From assembly GCA_023052935.1 (NCBI GenBank), contig CM041292.1, positions 197,710,299 to 197,774,298 of the forward strand: a stretch of DNA of 64,000 nucleotides, given 5' to 3'. A program made the position numbers and the translations under genes. Below, in pieces: positions 42,451 through 53,465 of this stretch. Numbering within the stretch: position 1 is the stretch's first letter; each line of letters begins with the position of its first letter. This DNA comes from Piezodorus guildinii (taxonomy: Eukaryota; Arthropoda; Insecta; Hemiptera; Pentatomidae). Under the pieces are notes generated by a model. It did not search any database, was not told the origin of the DNA, and saw only the letters and a list, made by a program, of their open reading frames with translations.

Positions 42451-43250
42451 TGGTCACTTATAATTGTTGGGCATTATTTTTATTAAATTATGGGCATATT
42501 TCGTCGTTATTAACGGTAATGGATATCCATGTCAAATGCAAATGAAGATCGAAAATAAAATATATTATTAAAAAACTTTTTTTCTCCTTGTTTTGCTGAA
42601 ACAATAAAACTAAAAAAAAACGCTAAACAACTCGTTGTAGAAGCCTTTTCTCCTCCTGCTGACTGTGACAGAAGCTATTGTATTATTTACTTAACAAGGC
42701 TCGTCCCGTCACTGCTTAAAATATTAAATTTGAACACAACTCCGCCCCCGTCCCGTCTCAGGAAACTTGAAAAGGGGAATCCTCTAATATCTTCCCTATT
42801 TTTAAGGGGGTCATCTTTTCACGAGTCGAGGTACATTTTAAGCTTTGTTAAGGGGAATATTCTTTAGGGTGAAACAAGGGAGGAAGCGAATAATCGAGGC
42901 CGTTCTGGAACGCGGCTGACAATGGAACTGACTCTTCCCGGTGTTCCTTGTCATTTAATGCCCTAATTTCTAGTTAAAAAAAAAAATATTGTTTCCAGCA
43001 TAATAACGCAAAACATTATAATAATGGTTAAAAATATTTAGACCACCTTCCATGTCGCTGTTAAAATAATGATCAAAAAGAATATTTTAATGAGATGGTT
43101 TTTAAATATAATAGATTATACACCTTTAGGGTTGGGCTATTGGAATAGGCTCAACCTCTTGGTTATTAGCACCGAATATATATTTACATTACCAATTTTT
43201 TTTAAAACTAATTAAAAATAATAAAAACCCACAATTTTATTTATCTATTG
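42451..43250. other. Spacer with GC-richer patch, no gene seen
   Basis: 42640-42960 is GC-richer (CCGCCCCCGTCCCGTCTCAG, AAGGGGAATCCTCT) but all frames are closed. No repeat shared with the rest of the window was noticed. Confidence 0.35.
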
Positions 43251-43252
43251 TT

Positions 43253-43680
43253 TAAAAATTAATTAATTATATTTTTTCTTCTTATTATTATTTTTTCTGA
43301 TAGTTCCTGGAGTAGATTACATTCTTTGATGAACCTTAGCAGTGTATTATTTGTTTCACAAGAGTCCTTCAAGCTCTCACACAGCGATCTTGCTAGATTA
43401 AATTTATTCTTTAGTACAAGGAATTTGGGGCATTTCTCAATTATATGTTTTATTGAGAGAGGCACTCTACACAAGCCACACATTGGTTCGGGCTGCCTGA
43501 GGATGAGATGGATATGTGTGAGTCTGCTATGTCCTATGTGAAGTCTCGCCAAAGCATTTTCCTCGCGGCAATCACTTCGCAATGATCTCTTCCAGGGAAA
43601 AGGTGATGACTCCCACTGTAGCATCATCCGATTAACCACAGCAGCATAAAAGGACGTCAAATAAATAAACAAAAAATAAA
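43253..43680 (-). pseudogene. I-clade retrotransposon, C-terminal fragment (second lineage)
   Basis: The open frame 43672-43259 encodes LRSDCREENALARLHIGHSR, LTHIHLILRQPEP, a finger CGLCRVPLSIKHIIEKC and a helical tail. It matches the architecture of the I-1 C-terminus at 32.1-32.4 kb (LARLRIGHTRLTHGHL ... CxxC...HxxxxC), but the residues differ enough to be another family. Severely 5'-truncated; the stop is near 43259. Confidence 0.8.
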
Positions 43681-43754
43681 AAATAAAACTGGTAAATGTT
43701 CAAGTTCATTGAATTTGATATCCAACAAAGAGATAAAACAGCAAACATATATAT

Positions 43755-44068
43755 TTTTTTTCAACAGATGAATAGTAATATAGATGTATAATATGTCTTT
43801 AAAAGCTAAAGATTTTACAAAAAGCATTATTTTAATAGACAGCTGTAATACGTAATACAGAATGACGTGAAAGGCATAAACTTGAGTGATTATCGTAGAA
43901 ATTATTTTCTATTCTTGGATTATTTAATCTGAAACACGTGTTTCCATCGAATATAAATTTAATTCTTAAACGATATTTCAAAACTGATTAAAAGTTTTAA
44001 GTTATTAGAAAGTTCTTAAATTGATTATAACAGCGGAGGTAAGTAGACGTTATGTGTTACGCGTTTCC
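43755..44068 (+). repeat. CTTTCAC repeat, old 3' fragment
   Basis: AATAGTAATATAGATGTATAATATG, AGCTAAAGATTTTACAAAAA, GGAGGTAAGTAGACGTTATG. Far more diverged than other copies, indicating an older insertion. Confidence 0.65.
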
Positions 44069-44784
44069 TTTTTTTTTTTTTTTTTTTTGTTTAATCTATT
44101 ATTATCTTAAACAAGTCCCATTCAACTTGTACCTTAAGTACTAAGGACTCTAGGCCCGGAAGTTCTGAGGTTTCCAAGTAGGTCTCGAAGGATTAGCCCA
44201 GAATTTTGCCTACTTGAAATACCTGGCATAATTAGAGGCTATTGGCAGTATACTTGTGAAGCGGGGAACATATGGAATCGTTTGGCGTGGGAGAGGAACT
44301 AGGACTCTGTGCTGGTGCCCCTAGGGAGTTGGTACTAGCTGAAGTTGGGCGCATCTGCTAAATTGGACCAGGCCACCGTAAACCGCAACCTCTGCTCTAG
44401 CTCCAACAGGATTTCATAAATTCTCTACTGAGCTTTAGGAATTCTCACGTTTTCCATCCACTAACATTATCTTTATGGCTAGAGAACTATCCTGAAAAGC
44501 ATCTTATATATTATAGTGCTTCCAGGATTTGTGTAGTAGTTTAAATCCTCGAGAATATGATTGGAACACAAGTATTTGGGTTCATTACATATAGCTACCG
44601 ATCCGTACGGTTGCCAACGGCCGTGCAAGCTTGTGATTAGGGCGAGATTTCCGAAAGATACTAAAGAAATTTACTAAATTCATTTATTGATACACATTCG
44701 TATTTTAATCGATTAGTTTTATCGAAAACGTATATCGGCGCACAAGTATTTTTAAACTGCTTTTTTAATTTCACAAACTTATAA
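44069..44784. other. GC-richer unassigned block with SINE-2 remnant
   Basis: 44130-44420 holds an unrecognised block (GAGTTGGTACTAGCTGAAGT, CCGCAACCTCTGCTCTAGCT). A minus-strand SINE-2 remnant (GCCAACGGCCGTGCAAGCTT, then GATTAGGGCGAGAT) sits at about 44600-44652. No gene is supported. Confidence 0.4.
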
Positions 44785-45005
44785 TAATAATAATAATAAT
44801 AAATTCTTTATTTATTGTGGGACTAGTCCCTTAAGAATAATATGACAAGAAAATTAAAATAAACACTTTTGAGTCTCAACAAAAAACAATACAAATTATA
44901 AACAAATAATAACAAAACAAAAGCAACTTCAAATAAAAATATTGAAAATTAAACTAGAAAATAAATAAAATAAGAGATATGTACATATATACAATTTGAA
45001 AAAAA
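44785..45005 (-). mobile_element. L2-like retrotransposon 3' end
   Basis: TTCTTTATTTATTGTGGGAC then TAGTCCCTTAAGAATAA parallels the L2-D 3' UTR at 32736-32773 (TTCTTTATTATCCTGGGACT, AAGTCCCTTAAGAATAA), including the GGGACT/AGTCCC stem. The terminal microsatellite here is (TAA)n at 44782-44801. Confidence 0.65.
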
Positions 45006-45043
45006 AAAAGAAATTTTCATTTATTTATTATTATTTTATTATA

Positions 45044-45345
45044 ATAGCACTAGTCTGCTGTGCTCCGGGTCCTGGGTTCGAATTCCGGCTGTGGCGGAAT
45101 ATTATTTATTCTGTTAATTCAGTCGGGGGGCGACCCTAGGGTATGGAGACCCTCCTGGGGCAGACCCAGCCTCTATAAAGTGGGTACCCCAATTAATTGG
45201 GGAAAAACCTGGCGGCTGAGCGTGATTAAGGCCTAATCACCTCAATGGACTGCCGTTGGCCTAGAAACAGTACGAATCTCTATATGTACTGAGCCCAAGA
45301 CCCTTCACGGGTTGTAGTGGTACGGGTTTTTTTTTATTATTCTTT
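45044..45345 (+). mobile_element. SINE-2 (tRNA-derived), head truncated
   Basis: AGCACTAGTCTGCTGTGCTC, B box CTGGGTTCGAATTCCGG, body GGGCGACCCTAGGGTATGGA, CTGGCGGCTGAGCGTGATTA, CGTTGGCCTAGAAACAGTAC and the end GGGTTGTAGTGGTACGGG followed by T9. A T run, not an A tail, closes the unit. Confidence 0.85.
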
Positions 45346-45800
45346 TTTTTTTTATTATAATATACTAATAATATAACATGTGCAAAATACACCGGAACAT
45401 AAAACATAGTACAAGAAAGTAAGGATATTAGTCATAACCGTGGAAGTGATAATTGGGATAGTTGTAAAACTGTTGGGGATTAAGGAGTAGAACAGAGCTA
45501 ATCCTAAAAATATTAATTATTATAAGTCCTTGGTATCTTTCAGAAAGCAAAGCAATAGGTATTTAAATAGATAACACAAATTTAGACTGATAATTAAAAA
45601 AATAAAATAAAACGTATTTAGCTAAAACATATAGGAAATAATTTTAAAATACTAAATTATGAAAGTAAATAGAAAAGCATAACACAAATATTGTATATGA
45701 AAAATTAAAATATTCCAAAACAAAAATAATATGTCTTCTTTAAGGTAACAATATAAATATTTGACAATAAGTCTGTAAGTTCAAAACAAACCTCAGGCAA
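45346..45800. other. AT-rich spacer
   Basis: No family or gene recognised. Confidence 0.3.
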
Positions 45801-45807
45801 AGTTATC

Positions 45808-46037
45808 TTACTCGGCCTGTATATTAATTATTACCGCTGGACACCCATCGGCCTTCCGGCACCTCACACGACCACCACTGAACCACACATATTTCATCTT
45901 TGCAGACACCTTTTTCTGCTTGGCGAGCCAGTATAGGTGCCTGTTGGCCGGCGTCATCGCCTCGTTAACGTAAATAGGGAGCGGTTTGTACTCCTCCAAG
46001 CCTAGGCTCGTGGAAAAGGCTCTCTTGACTCTTAAAA
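45808..46037 (-). pseudogene. ORF1-type fragment with FP-like C-terminal fold
   Basis: Open frame RVKRAFSTSLGLEEYKPLPI, then VNEAMTPANRHLYWLAKQKK and YVWFSGGRVRCRKADGCPAV, stopping at 45808. The pattern (basic start, (I/V)YVNEAxTPxNRxLxWxAKxK, then (K)YVWxxxGxVxxRK) is that of the C-terminus of ORF1/zinc-finger-like proteins in insect retrotransposons that share the so-called FP domain. No RT follows and no start codon is obvious; TTG at 45999 is unlikely. A 5'-truncated or dismembered remnant. Confidence 0.5.
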
Positions 46038-46107
46038 GATATATGAAAGCTTATCTTGAAATCTTATATATGAAATATACAGGGTGTTTCGTAATTATAC
46101 GGCGCTA

Positions 46108-46345
46108 TTATTTTGACTTACTCTTATATGAAATATATAATAAGGTAAAGTATTGTGATCGTGAAAATTTTAGATTCCAGTTTTAAACGGAACTACACAT
46201 TTTAGTACAAATACCGTAAAAACGGTTGTGTGCCCGTATGTGTGTGTGAAGTGAATCCAGCGCGAAAACTAAAAGTCCCATTTCATATTTAAGCCAACTT
46301 TACACCTGATATGTTACAGAAACTTTTTCACCAAAATCAGCTAAC
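46108..46345 (+). repeat. CTTTCAC repeat, 5' part, interrupted by RTE-C
   Basis: From GACTTACTCTTATATGAAAT and the AATATATAATAAGGTAAAGT start to AAAATCAGCTAACCAAAC. The matching right part lies at 47546-47914. Confidence 0.8.
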
Positions 46346-47545
46346 CAAACTATTGATTGACAGACTCGACTATTGATCAAATATTTTACTTACGTCAAAT
46401 ATTAGAGAAGAAGCTGGAATACAACGGTGTAGTCCATCAACTCTATATCGATTTTTAAAAGACTTATGATTCCATAGACCGTCAGAAGCTATATAACATC
46501 ATGATTGAACAGGAGATACCTAAAAAGTTAATAAACCTAGTAGAGATGTGTTTGTCGGAAACATTTCATAAAGTTAGAATCGGTCATAATCACTCCGAGA
46601 GATTTGAGGTGCGATCGGGTTTGAAACAGGGTGACTCCCTTTCACCTGTTTTGTTTAATATAGCTTTAGAATATGTTATAAAAAAGGTGATGTGTACCGA
46701 GAAAGGCTTAAATATGGGTGACAAGATTCCGGTTTGGGGTATGCCGATGATTTGGTACTGCTAGGTGAAGACGCGGAAACCATATAACTAAATACAAGTG
46801 TGTTAATAAAAACCGGTAAACAAATAGGTCTCGAATTAAATACCGATAAGACGAAATATATGATTAGTAGCAGAAATGGTGGCGATCTTAATGATATTAA
46901 TATTTCAGGTCATACTTTTGAATACGTAGAGAAATTCAAGTATTTAGGTTCAATGATAACAAGAAAAAATTAAATCCAGGAAGAAATAAAATCCCGGTTA
47001 AAGGTGGGAAATGCGTGTTATGATTCAGTTGCTAAATTACTTAGCTCGCGGCTTCTGTCTAAAAACTTAAAGGTTAGAATTTATAAAACTTTTATTCTTC
47101 CGACGGTTCTTTACGGATGTGAAACGAGGCCGCTTACTTTGAAGGATGAACAACGGCTTAAGGTTTTCGAAAATAGGGTACTGCGTAAAATATTTGGTCC
47201 GAAGAGAGATGAGGCCATTGGGGAGTTTAGAAGATTGCACAACGCCGATTTGCGGAGTTTGTACCCTGTGAATATAATTGAGTTGATAGCATCGCGGAGA
47301 CTCAAATGGGCGCGTAATGTTGCTGGGCTCGGCGAGGAACGGATTCCGAGAATGTTGGTATTGGCTCAACCGACTGGTAGGCGTCTGAAAGGTAGACCGA
47401 AGCGTCGATGGGAGAATTGCATTAAGGCTGATCTCGGGGCTTTGGCTTGACCGGTGAACATTGGACGAGTCTGTGCAGGCGAAGTTTGGTGGTATCGGCT
47501 TGGAACCTTCGGGTTCGGTAAGCCTATTATTATTATAATTATTAT
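46346..47545 (+). mobile_element. RTE-C retrotransposon, 5'-truncated, best copy
   Basis: 1.2 kb from the RT fingers to the 3' end, with the family signature TTCGGTAAGCCTATTATTAT and an (ATT/AAT)n tail. It lies between two parts of a CTTTCAC repeat, and roughly 290 bp of that repeat is absent at the junction. No target duplication seen. Confidence 0.88.
46371..47450 (+). pseudogene. RTE-C reverse transcriptase, several lesions
   Basis: Motifs in order: QIFYLRQILEKKLEYNGVVH, an in-frame stop, KTYDSIDRQKLYN, IGHNHSERFEVRSGLKQGDS with LSPVLFNIALEYVIKKVMCT, (frameshift) YADDLVLLGEDAETI with a stop, INTDK-like LNTDKTKYMISSRNGGD, YLGSMITRK, ILPTVLYGCETRPLTLKDEQ, VLRKIFGPKRDEAIGEFRRL, ASRRLKWARNVAGLGEERIP and GRPKRRWENCIKADL. 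Catalytic YADD is preserved. GLKQGDxLSPxLFNxALEYV and the GRPKRRW tail are typical of arthropod RTE-like elements. The first two-fifths of the protein, including the endonuclease, is missing. Confidence 0.88.
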
Positions 47546-47914
47546 TAAAGTACCTTTAATTTTGTGGATTCGAAAAAATTAACCATATCGTCTGATTAGC
47601 ATTGCCAAAAACAGGTAAATATGTAAATTGAACAAATTCGATACTCAACTAAACGAGAAAACTGCAAAAATATTTTTTAATGCAATTTTTAGAAGTGAAC
47701 AGCGAGTGATGAAAAGCCGATAAAGCAAACTGATTCTAGTAGATAATAATATAATAGATTATTTTACAAAACACATGTTTCTATTAAAACCCAATGTAAA
47801 TAATTCTTTAGCAATTTATTTCGTTTCTAAATTGGTTTACAAATGCTTAAATTGATATCAATAACGGAGGTAAGTAAAAGTTGTGTGTTGTGCTCACCAG
47901 ATTTTTTTAGGCAT
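47546..47914 (+). repeat. CTTTCAC repeat, 3' part after RTE-C
   Basis: AAAGTACCTTTAATTTTGTG through GGAGGTAAGTAAAAGTTGTG and CACCAGATTTTTTT. Confidence 0.82.
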
Positions 47915-49210
47915 GTGTTCACTAACGCAAAATTAACAAAAAAGTTCAAGCTAACATATATCTCAAACACATTTATTAAATATATATCAAAGGTTAAAAA
48001 TGTATTATTTATTTACTACATTAACACTAACTATACAAATTTTAACGTGTTTAATACTAAATAACAGGTTTTAATCTTCTGAATAACAAATGAACGATAA
48101 GCAATGACAGTAGTTGCTCATCTGTTTGTCCATTTCTGAGTGTTTTGGTGTATCATCGCTGTATCTATTATAATTAGTCTAGTTCTGTGTATTTTAGAGT
48201 GAGTGAATACTGCGACCCAGTTCAACTTACCTTAATTAAATCAAAATAATATACCATGTGAAACTCAACAACACATTAACTTAAAAATAGTTAGTACACA
48301 AATTACTTCTTGAAATTAGATCAGTGTCAAAGATAGATTTTATCCAATAGGAATGATTGATGAAAAATCGACAAAGAAACTAGAAGAAAGATTTCATAAC
48401 CGCTAAAGCTCTAAATTGCCATCTTCCATTGAACTTAAGAACTCAGCTTTTTCAGACATCACTTGTCCCAACGTTTTCCACTTTTTATAAAGTATTTTTT
48501 TTTTCATAAAGGAGCAGTTCTTGAAGATCAAGTTTAATTGAATCTTTTTAACACTGACACTTTTGAAAAAAAAATATAACGGATATATTTTTAATTATTA
48601 TTCTTGTTTTCAACATTGTAGTAATCCTGCAATGGGTGCATTTATTTCAATCTGTAACATCTTGAGATACGATGCACTATTACAAAACATAAGATAATAT
48701 ATTTACATTAAATATTTTGAACAGGTTATCATAAAATACCTAATTAAATTTTTTAAATAGGCTATGTACCATAGTTCCTGAAATCTTGCTTACTGTATGA
48801 AAAATATAACTTACGATACTGTATGGTGGCAACACTGAATATTATAAAACATTACAAATACCATAAGTTGATGAGCTTATAACAACATCCTGTTAACTTT
48901 TACAACTTCCATCATTGCATATTGCATATTGGTTCTAGAATTTTGTGCTTTCCAACATTATATTTTAAGTCTATATTGCAACTCATATTTTAAGAAAGAA
49001 TTTTTGACACCTTGATTTAGGAAATAATAGAAAATTTAAATTTTACCATCTAAATTAAAACTTACTTGCAATGTATTTTACTTATAAATCTTCAGAAAAT
49101 AATGCCCTACATGTAAATGAAAACCTTATAAAATCCGCATATGGTTTTGGAGTTCGTAAAAACTAATAACCGCTTTATAATTTCATACATATAGAGAAGC
49201 TAAGATGTAA
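47915..49210. other. 1.3 kb AT-rich spacer, no gene seen
   Basis: The longest stretch without a recognised repeat. No open frame over 75 codons. It may be unique host intergenic or intronic DNA. Confidence 0.35.
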
Positions 49211-50432
49211 TAAACTAGCTGTAACCCGCGGCTTTGCGCGCGAATATTTTTTTTGTCTTTATTTAAATTTGCATAAATGCTTTTATGAGTAGTAACTATA
49301 AAACGCATCTGATGGAGCAGTTGTTTGGGGATATGGTAACAAAGAAACTACCAATAAAGCACACTCATTTTATTTTTTTCTCACTGGTGCGTTTTCTTGG
49401 TGGCTGCATACTCAACCAACTTCTCCAACATATAGTCAAAACGGTCAACAACAACTCCATTATTATAAGACGTATACATTTTCAAGAAATATAAATATTA
49501 TATTTTTAACAATTACATTTATCAAAGTTGTTTTCAAGTGGAAGTATTCCCATTCGTTGGATCAATGTATATCAATCACATTTTTGTTGCAAACGTGTCT
49601 ATATACTACGATTACCCTAAAGCTAAAATATATTGAGTAATTTTGGGTATGCCTACTTCTACTGGATCGCTATTGTATATTTAACAGAATAAAAAGGCAA
49701 CTTATTGGGCTAAAATTAGAATTATGGTTGATGAGGAAAGTGATTTTTAAACAACTTAACATTTAACTGTAATTAATCTTATATGAGTATAAACATCTTG
49801 TTTGTAATATCGAGACATTGAAAAAAAAAGAACAATAACTGCACTTTATTATCTTTGTTTGCGGTTTGGTGAATTCAATTTGATAAATAAAATATTTTAA
49901 ATTAAAATTGCTACAAATTACTGAAGGTGGTGATAGTGACTATGTTTAATGAGATCATTTAAAAGAAATACAGATGAATAGCAATGAGCTACTTTGTTTA
50001 TGACAAATAAAAGATTATTATTTCATGTCAGATATCAATTTTATTTACTCAATGTTACAATAACATACCAGTTACCTTACTTTATTATAAATGGAAACTA
50101 CGGAGTGAAAGTATATTTTATTTTAAAAATAAGAACGCCTAGAAACTATCAACACACACCTATATTTGAATTAATAATTACATATGCAAATATATGAGAA
50201 AGTTGCGTGGTAACCAGCGTTTCCACAGATAAACAAATTTTGTTTTAAGTAAAGAAAAATATATTTTTTAATCATTTAGCATAGAAATAATAATAGATAA
50301 AAACTATCCTATCTTTTAAGTTGGACCAAATAAGAGATACTTACGCAGTTTGATCAAATTCGGTTCAGTAATTTCAGGAGTTTATTGCGAACATACATCG
50401 TGACACAAGATTTATATATATAGATAGATTAT
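49211..50432 (+). repeat. Interspersed repeat bounded by CCCGCGGCTT and TTCGGTTCAG motifs
   Basis: Begins CTAGCTGTAACCCGCGGCTT with TGCGCGCG, and ends AAATTCGGTTCAGTAATTTC, then GCGAACATACATCGTGACAC and a TATATATAGATAGA tail. I know both motifs as the two ends of a widespread arthropod interspersed repeat, but not its class with certainty. Inside are a Penelope-like tail fragment (49385-49465) and the 746-type repeat (49866-49975). Confidence 0.5.
49385..49490 (+). mobile_element. Penelope-like terminal fragment (no hammerhead)
   Basis: CAACCAACTTCTCCAACATA and AAAACGGTCAACAACAACTCCATTATTA match the tails after the hammerheads at 3.8 kb and 25.13 kb. The ribozyme part is absent. Confidence 0.4.
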
Positions 50433-50554
50433 TTACAATATTTTTTTTTTTAAAGCTTACAAAACGCCTGAAGTTAAATATTTCATTTTCTTTCTAATTT
50501 TCTAATTCTCTATAGTCCACTCTGGTCACAAATGCCAATTATTATTGATTTATT

Positions 50555-50683
50555 ACTTTCACTTACCATATGTAGTAAGGGAAAGTATTGCGATCGTGAA
50601 AATTTTCGAATTCCAGTTTTCAACGGAAAAACACATTTTAGGGTCCCCTGAGTCCAAATAACCAAGTCCCGCAAAAAGGTCTC

Positions 50684-50714
<31 letters not shown>

Positions 50715-50716
50715 CT

Positions 50717-50761
<45 letters not shown>

Positions 50762-51076
50762 TTTGAACATAAGAACAGTAATATACATGTATGATATACC
50801 GTTGGAAAGCTATAGATTTTAGAAAAAATATTATCTTATACTCAAGCTTTTAAGAGTTAATAGAGAGTGATGAAAAGAAGATAAAACTAAATGATTATTT
50901 TAGATAATAATATAATAGATTTTTTAATAAATCAAATGTTTCTATATAAATTCAATTTAATTAATTCTTTAATAGTTTCACGTATTTTTATCTCTAACTG
51001 TATTTAAAAATTCTTTCATTGATTTTAAAAATGGAGGTAAGTGAAAGTCGTGTGTTTCCCGCACCAGATTTTTTTT
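50555..51076 (+). repeat. CTTTCAC repeat with deletion at expanded GT tract
   Basis: Left end ACTTTCACTTACCATATGTA to GCAAAAAGGTCTC, then GT microsatellite 50682-50758, then a jump to TTTTTTGAACATAAGAACAG and the right end GGTAAGTGAAAGTCGTGTGT. About 380 bp are missing exactly at the microsatellite. Confidence 0.87.
50682..50758. repeat. GT dinucleotide microsatellite
   Basis: Expanded version of the GT stretch found at the same position of other CTTTCAC repeats. Confidence 0.95.
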
Positions 51077-51486
51077 GTATGATATATAATATTTAAATAT
51101 TTTATATTTGAATGAAGTAAATTCAAAAGTACTTTAATGGAATAAATTTCCCTTTCTTAATACAGAGCCTGAGAAATGATTCCATGACAGAACTCGGAGG
51201 CGGAGGTCAAAGGAGGATGAAGGAAAGAAGAGGCGGGAGGGTGAGGGGAGGAGGTGACCGCCCACGGACTCTCAAAATAAAATAAATGATTTATGTATTG
51301 CAGGTTCCTTTTTCTAGAAGTGTATTCAAGTATATTGGTCCCACAGATCGTACTATATTTCAAGATAAATACAAAAAATAGTTGTATTCCAAACTTCTCG
51401 GATTCAACCCTCAACTCTTATCAAGGGGAGCCGTATAATCTTGTATTGCTCAGATCCCAACCACAAGCTGACTATTATATAATTTT
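51077..51486. other. Spacer with purine-rich G tract
   Basis: 51191-51257 is almost pure purine with several GGG/GGAGG runs. Frames on either strand (51157-51547) are short and featureless. Confidence 0.4.
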
Positions 51487-51670
51487 AAAAAAATCTGGTG
51501 AGCGCAACACACGACTTTCACTTACCTCCTTCCATGAAATCAATTGAAGAATTTTCAAATAAAGTTAGAGATGAAAATAAGTGAAACTAATAAAGAATTA
51601 ATTAAATTCTATAGAAATATGTGTTTTATTAAATAATCTATTATATTAATAAAAAAACAATCAGTTATTT
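51487..51670 (-). repeat. CTTTCAC repeat, short reverse fragment
   Basis: AAATCTGGTGAGCGCAACAC to the AATCTATTATATTAATAAAA region. Truncated and followed directly by a forward copy. Confidence 0.82.
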
Positions 51671-51689
51671 ACTTTCACTTACTACATTT

Positions 51690-52590
51690 ACTTTCACTTA
51701 CTATATATAGTAAGGGAAAGTATTGCGATCGTGAAAATTTTCGACTTCCAGTATTCAACGGAAATACACGTTTTAGGGTCCCCTGAGTCCAAATAACCAA
51801 GTCCCGCAAAAAGGTCTTTGTGTGTGTGTGTTGTAACTCCCGGGCGGAAACGGTAAGTCCTATGAGACTGAAATTTCATATTTAAGACAACTATACGCCC
51901 GAGACGTGACAAAACTTTTTTCAGAAAAATGAGCTTACCAGAAGAGGCACTTTTATACCATGCATTTTGCACCTTTTTTCGATTTTCTCAAAACGGTTCC
52001 GACGATTTTTACTAAACTTGCTATATCGATGTAAAATTTAATGGGCTTTAATATATGTAGGTTTTATTCTGATTAAAATGGTCTGATATGGCTTAAATGC
52101 CGATATTTTAAATTTTCTTCTCTAAACTACCTTTAATTTCGTAAATTCTATAAAAATAACTATACTATCTTGTTAACACGATAAAAAACAGGTAAATATA
52201 TAAATTGAATAAATTCGATACCCAGCTAAAGGAGAAAACAGAAAAATATTTTTTTAATGCAATTTTTCGTTTTTGAACATAAGAGCAGTAATATACATGT
52301 ATGATATAACGTTGGAAAGCTCAAAATTAAAAAAAAAATATTATCTCATACCAAGCTTTTAAAAGTTAATAGAGAGTGATGAAATTAACATAAAACTAAC
52401 TAATTATTTTAGATAATAATATAATAGATTTTTTTAATAAAACACATTTTCTATATAAATTCAATCTAATTAATTCTTTAATGTTTCACGTATTTTTATC
52501 TCTAACTGTTTTTGAAAATTCTTTTATTTGATTTTAAAAATGGAGGTAATTGAAAGTCGTGTGTTGATTTTTTTTTGACCAGATTTTTTT
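51690..52590 (+). repeat. CTTTCAC repeat, complete copy
   Basis: ACTTTCACTTACTATATATAG through TTGAAAGTCGTGTGTTGA and ACCAGATTTTTTTT, ~900 bp, all landmarks in order. Best example of the left-end palindrome (TTACTATATATAGTAA). Confidence 0.9.
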
Positions 52591-52611
52591 TTGGGTTTTT
52601 TTTTCACTCTC

Positions 52612-52946
52612 CTTATTAACTTTTACAACTTGCATAAGATAATTTGTTTTCTAAAATCTTTAGCCTTTTAACGGTATCCTGTTTAGGTTATGCTTTCTCC
52701 TTTAGTAGATCTGAATTTGTTATTTGTCATTACTAACGAGATATGTGGTTAATTTGTTCGAATCTACAAAAATGAATGTACTTTAGGGGAAGAAATTTTA
52801 AAAATCAGCATTTAAGCCTCGTCAAACTATTTCACTCAGAATGAAAAATGATAATATATTAAACCTCGTGAATTTTACATAATTTTTTATCACGATCGCA
52901 ATACTTTCCCTTACTATATATTTCGTATATAGGTAAATGAAAGTAA
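52612..52946 (-). repeat. CTTTCAC repeat, diverged reverse fragment
   Basis: CACTCTCCTTATTAACTTTT to CTTTCCCTTACTATATATTT and GTAAATGAAAGT, with large internal gaps. Confidence 0.75.
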
Positions 52947-53465
52947 ATAAGATTGATTAATACATAAGATGAAACCATTACGATTTTTAACATTGTTATA
53001 CTTGAATATGGAATTAGAGCTTGTTTCGGAATGTAAGCTTGAGCCGTTAGGTACAAGCAATGTGAAGATGTTACTTTTGATACAAAAGAGCAAACACAAC
53101 AAATAAATCGAGTGGGCTGATTTCCTATCTTGGCATATCGTTACAGGACGAGGTCGACGAGATGGATTTTACTGGCTATCCTTTGTCGACAAGATAGTGA
53201 TCGCCTAAGAAAATAAGATGGAACAGGAGACAGGAATATGTTTTCACTTCTAGGGCGAGAAATCAATTTACTGACTCTAAAATAGCTGTCACATACAGCT
53301 TGGAAGGAATAGAGAAATTGCGTTAGTAGATGAAGCCTGCTACTGTCACAACTATTATCAGGAAAAATGTGTCAGTAAAAATGGAAAGATCCCATCATTT
53401 GATATATATATTTTTTTTTGGTTAAATTTATTTTTATGTTATTTTAAAATGGATCAAAGATTTTT
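52947..53465. other. Spacer, no gene supported
   Basis: 53110-53230 is slightly GC-richer (GACGAGGTCGACGAGATGGA). No family recognised. Confidence 0.3.
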
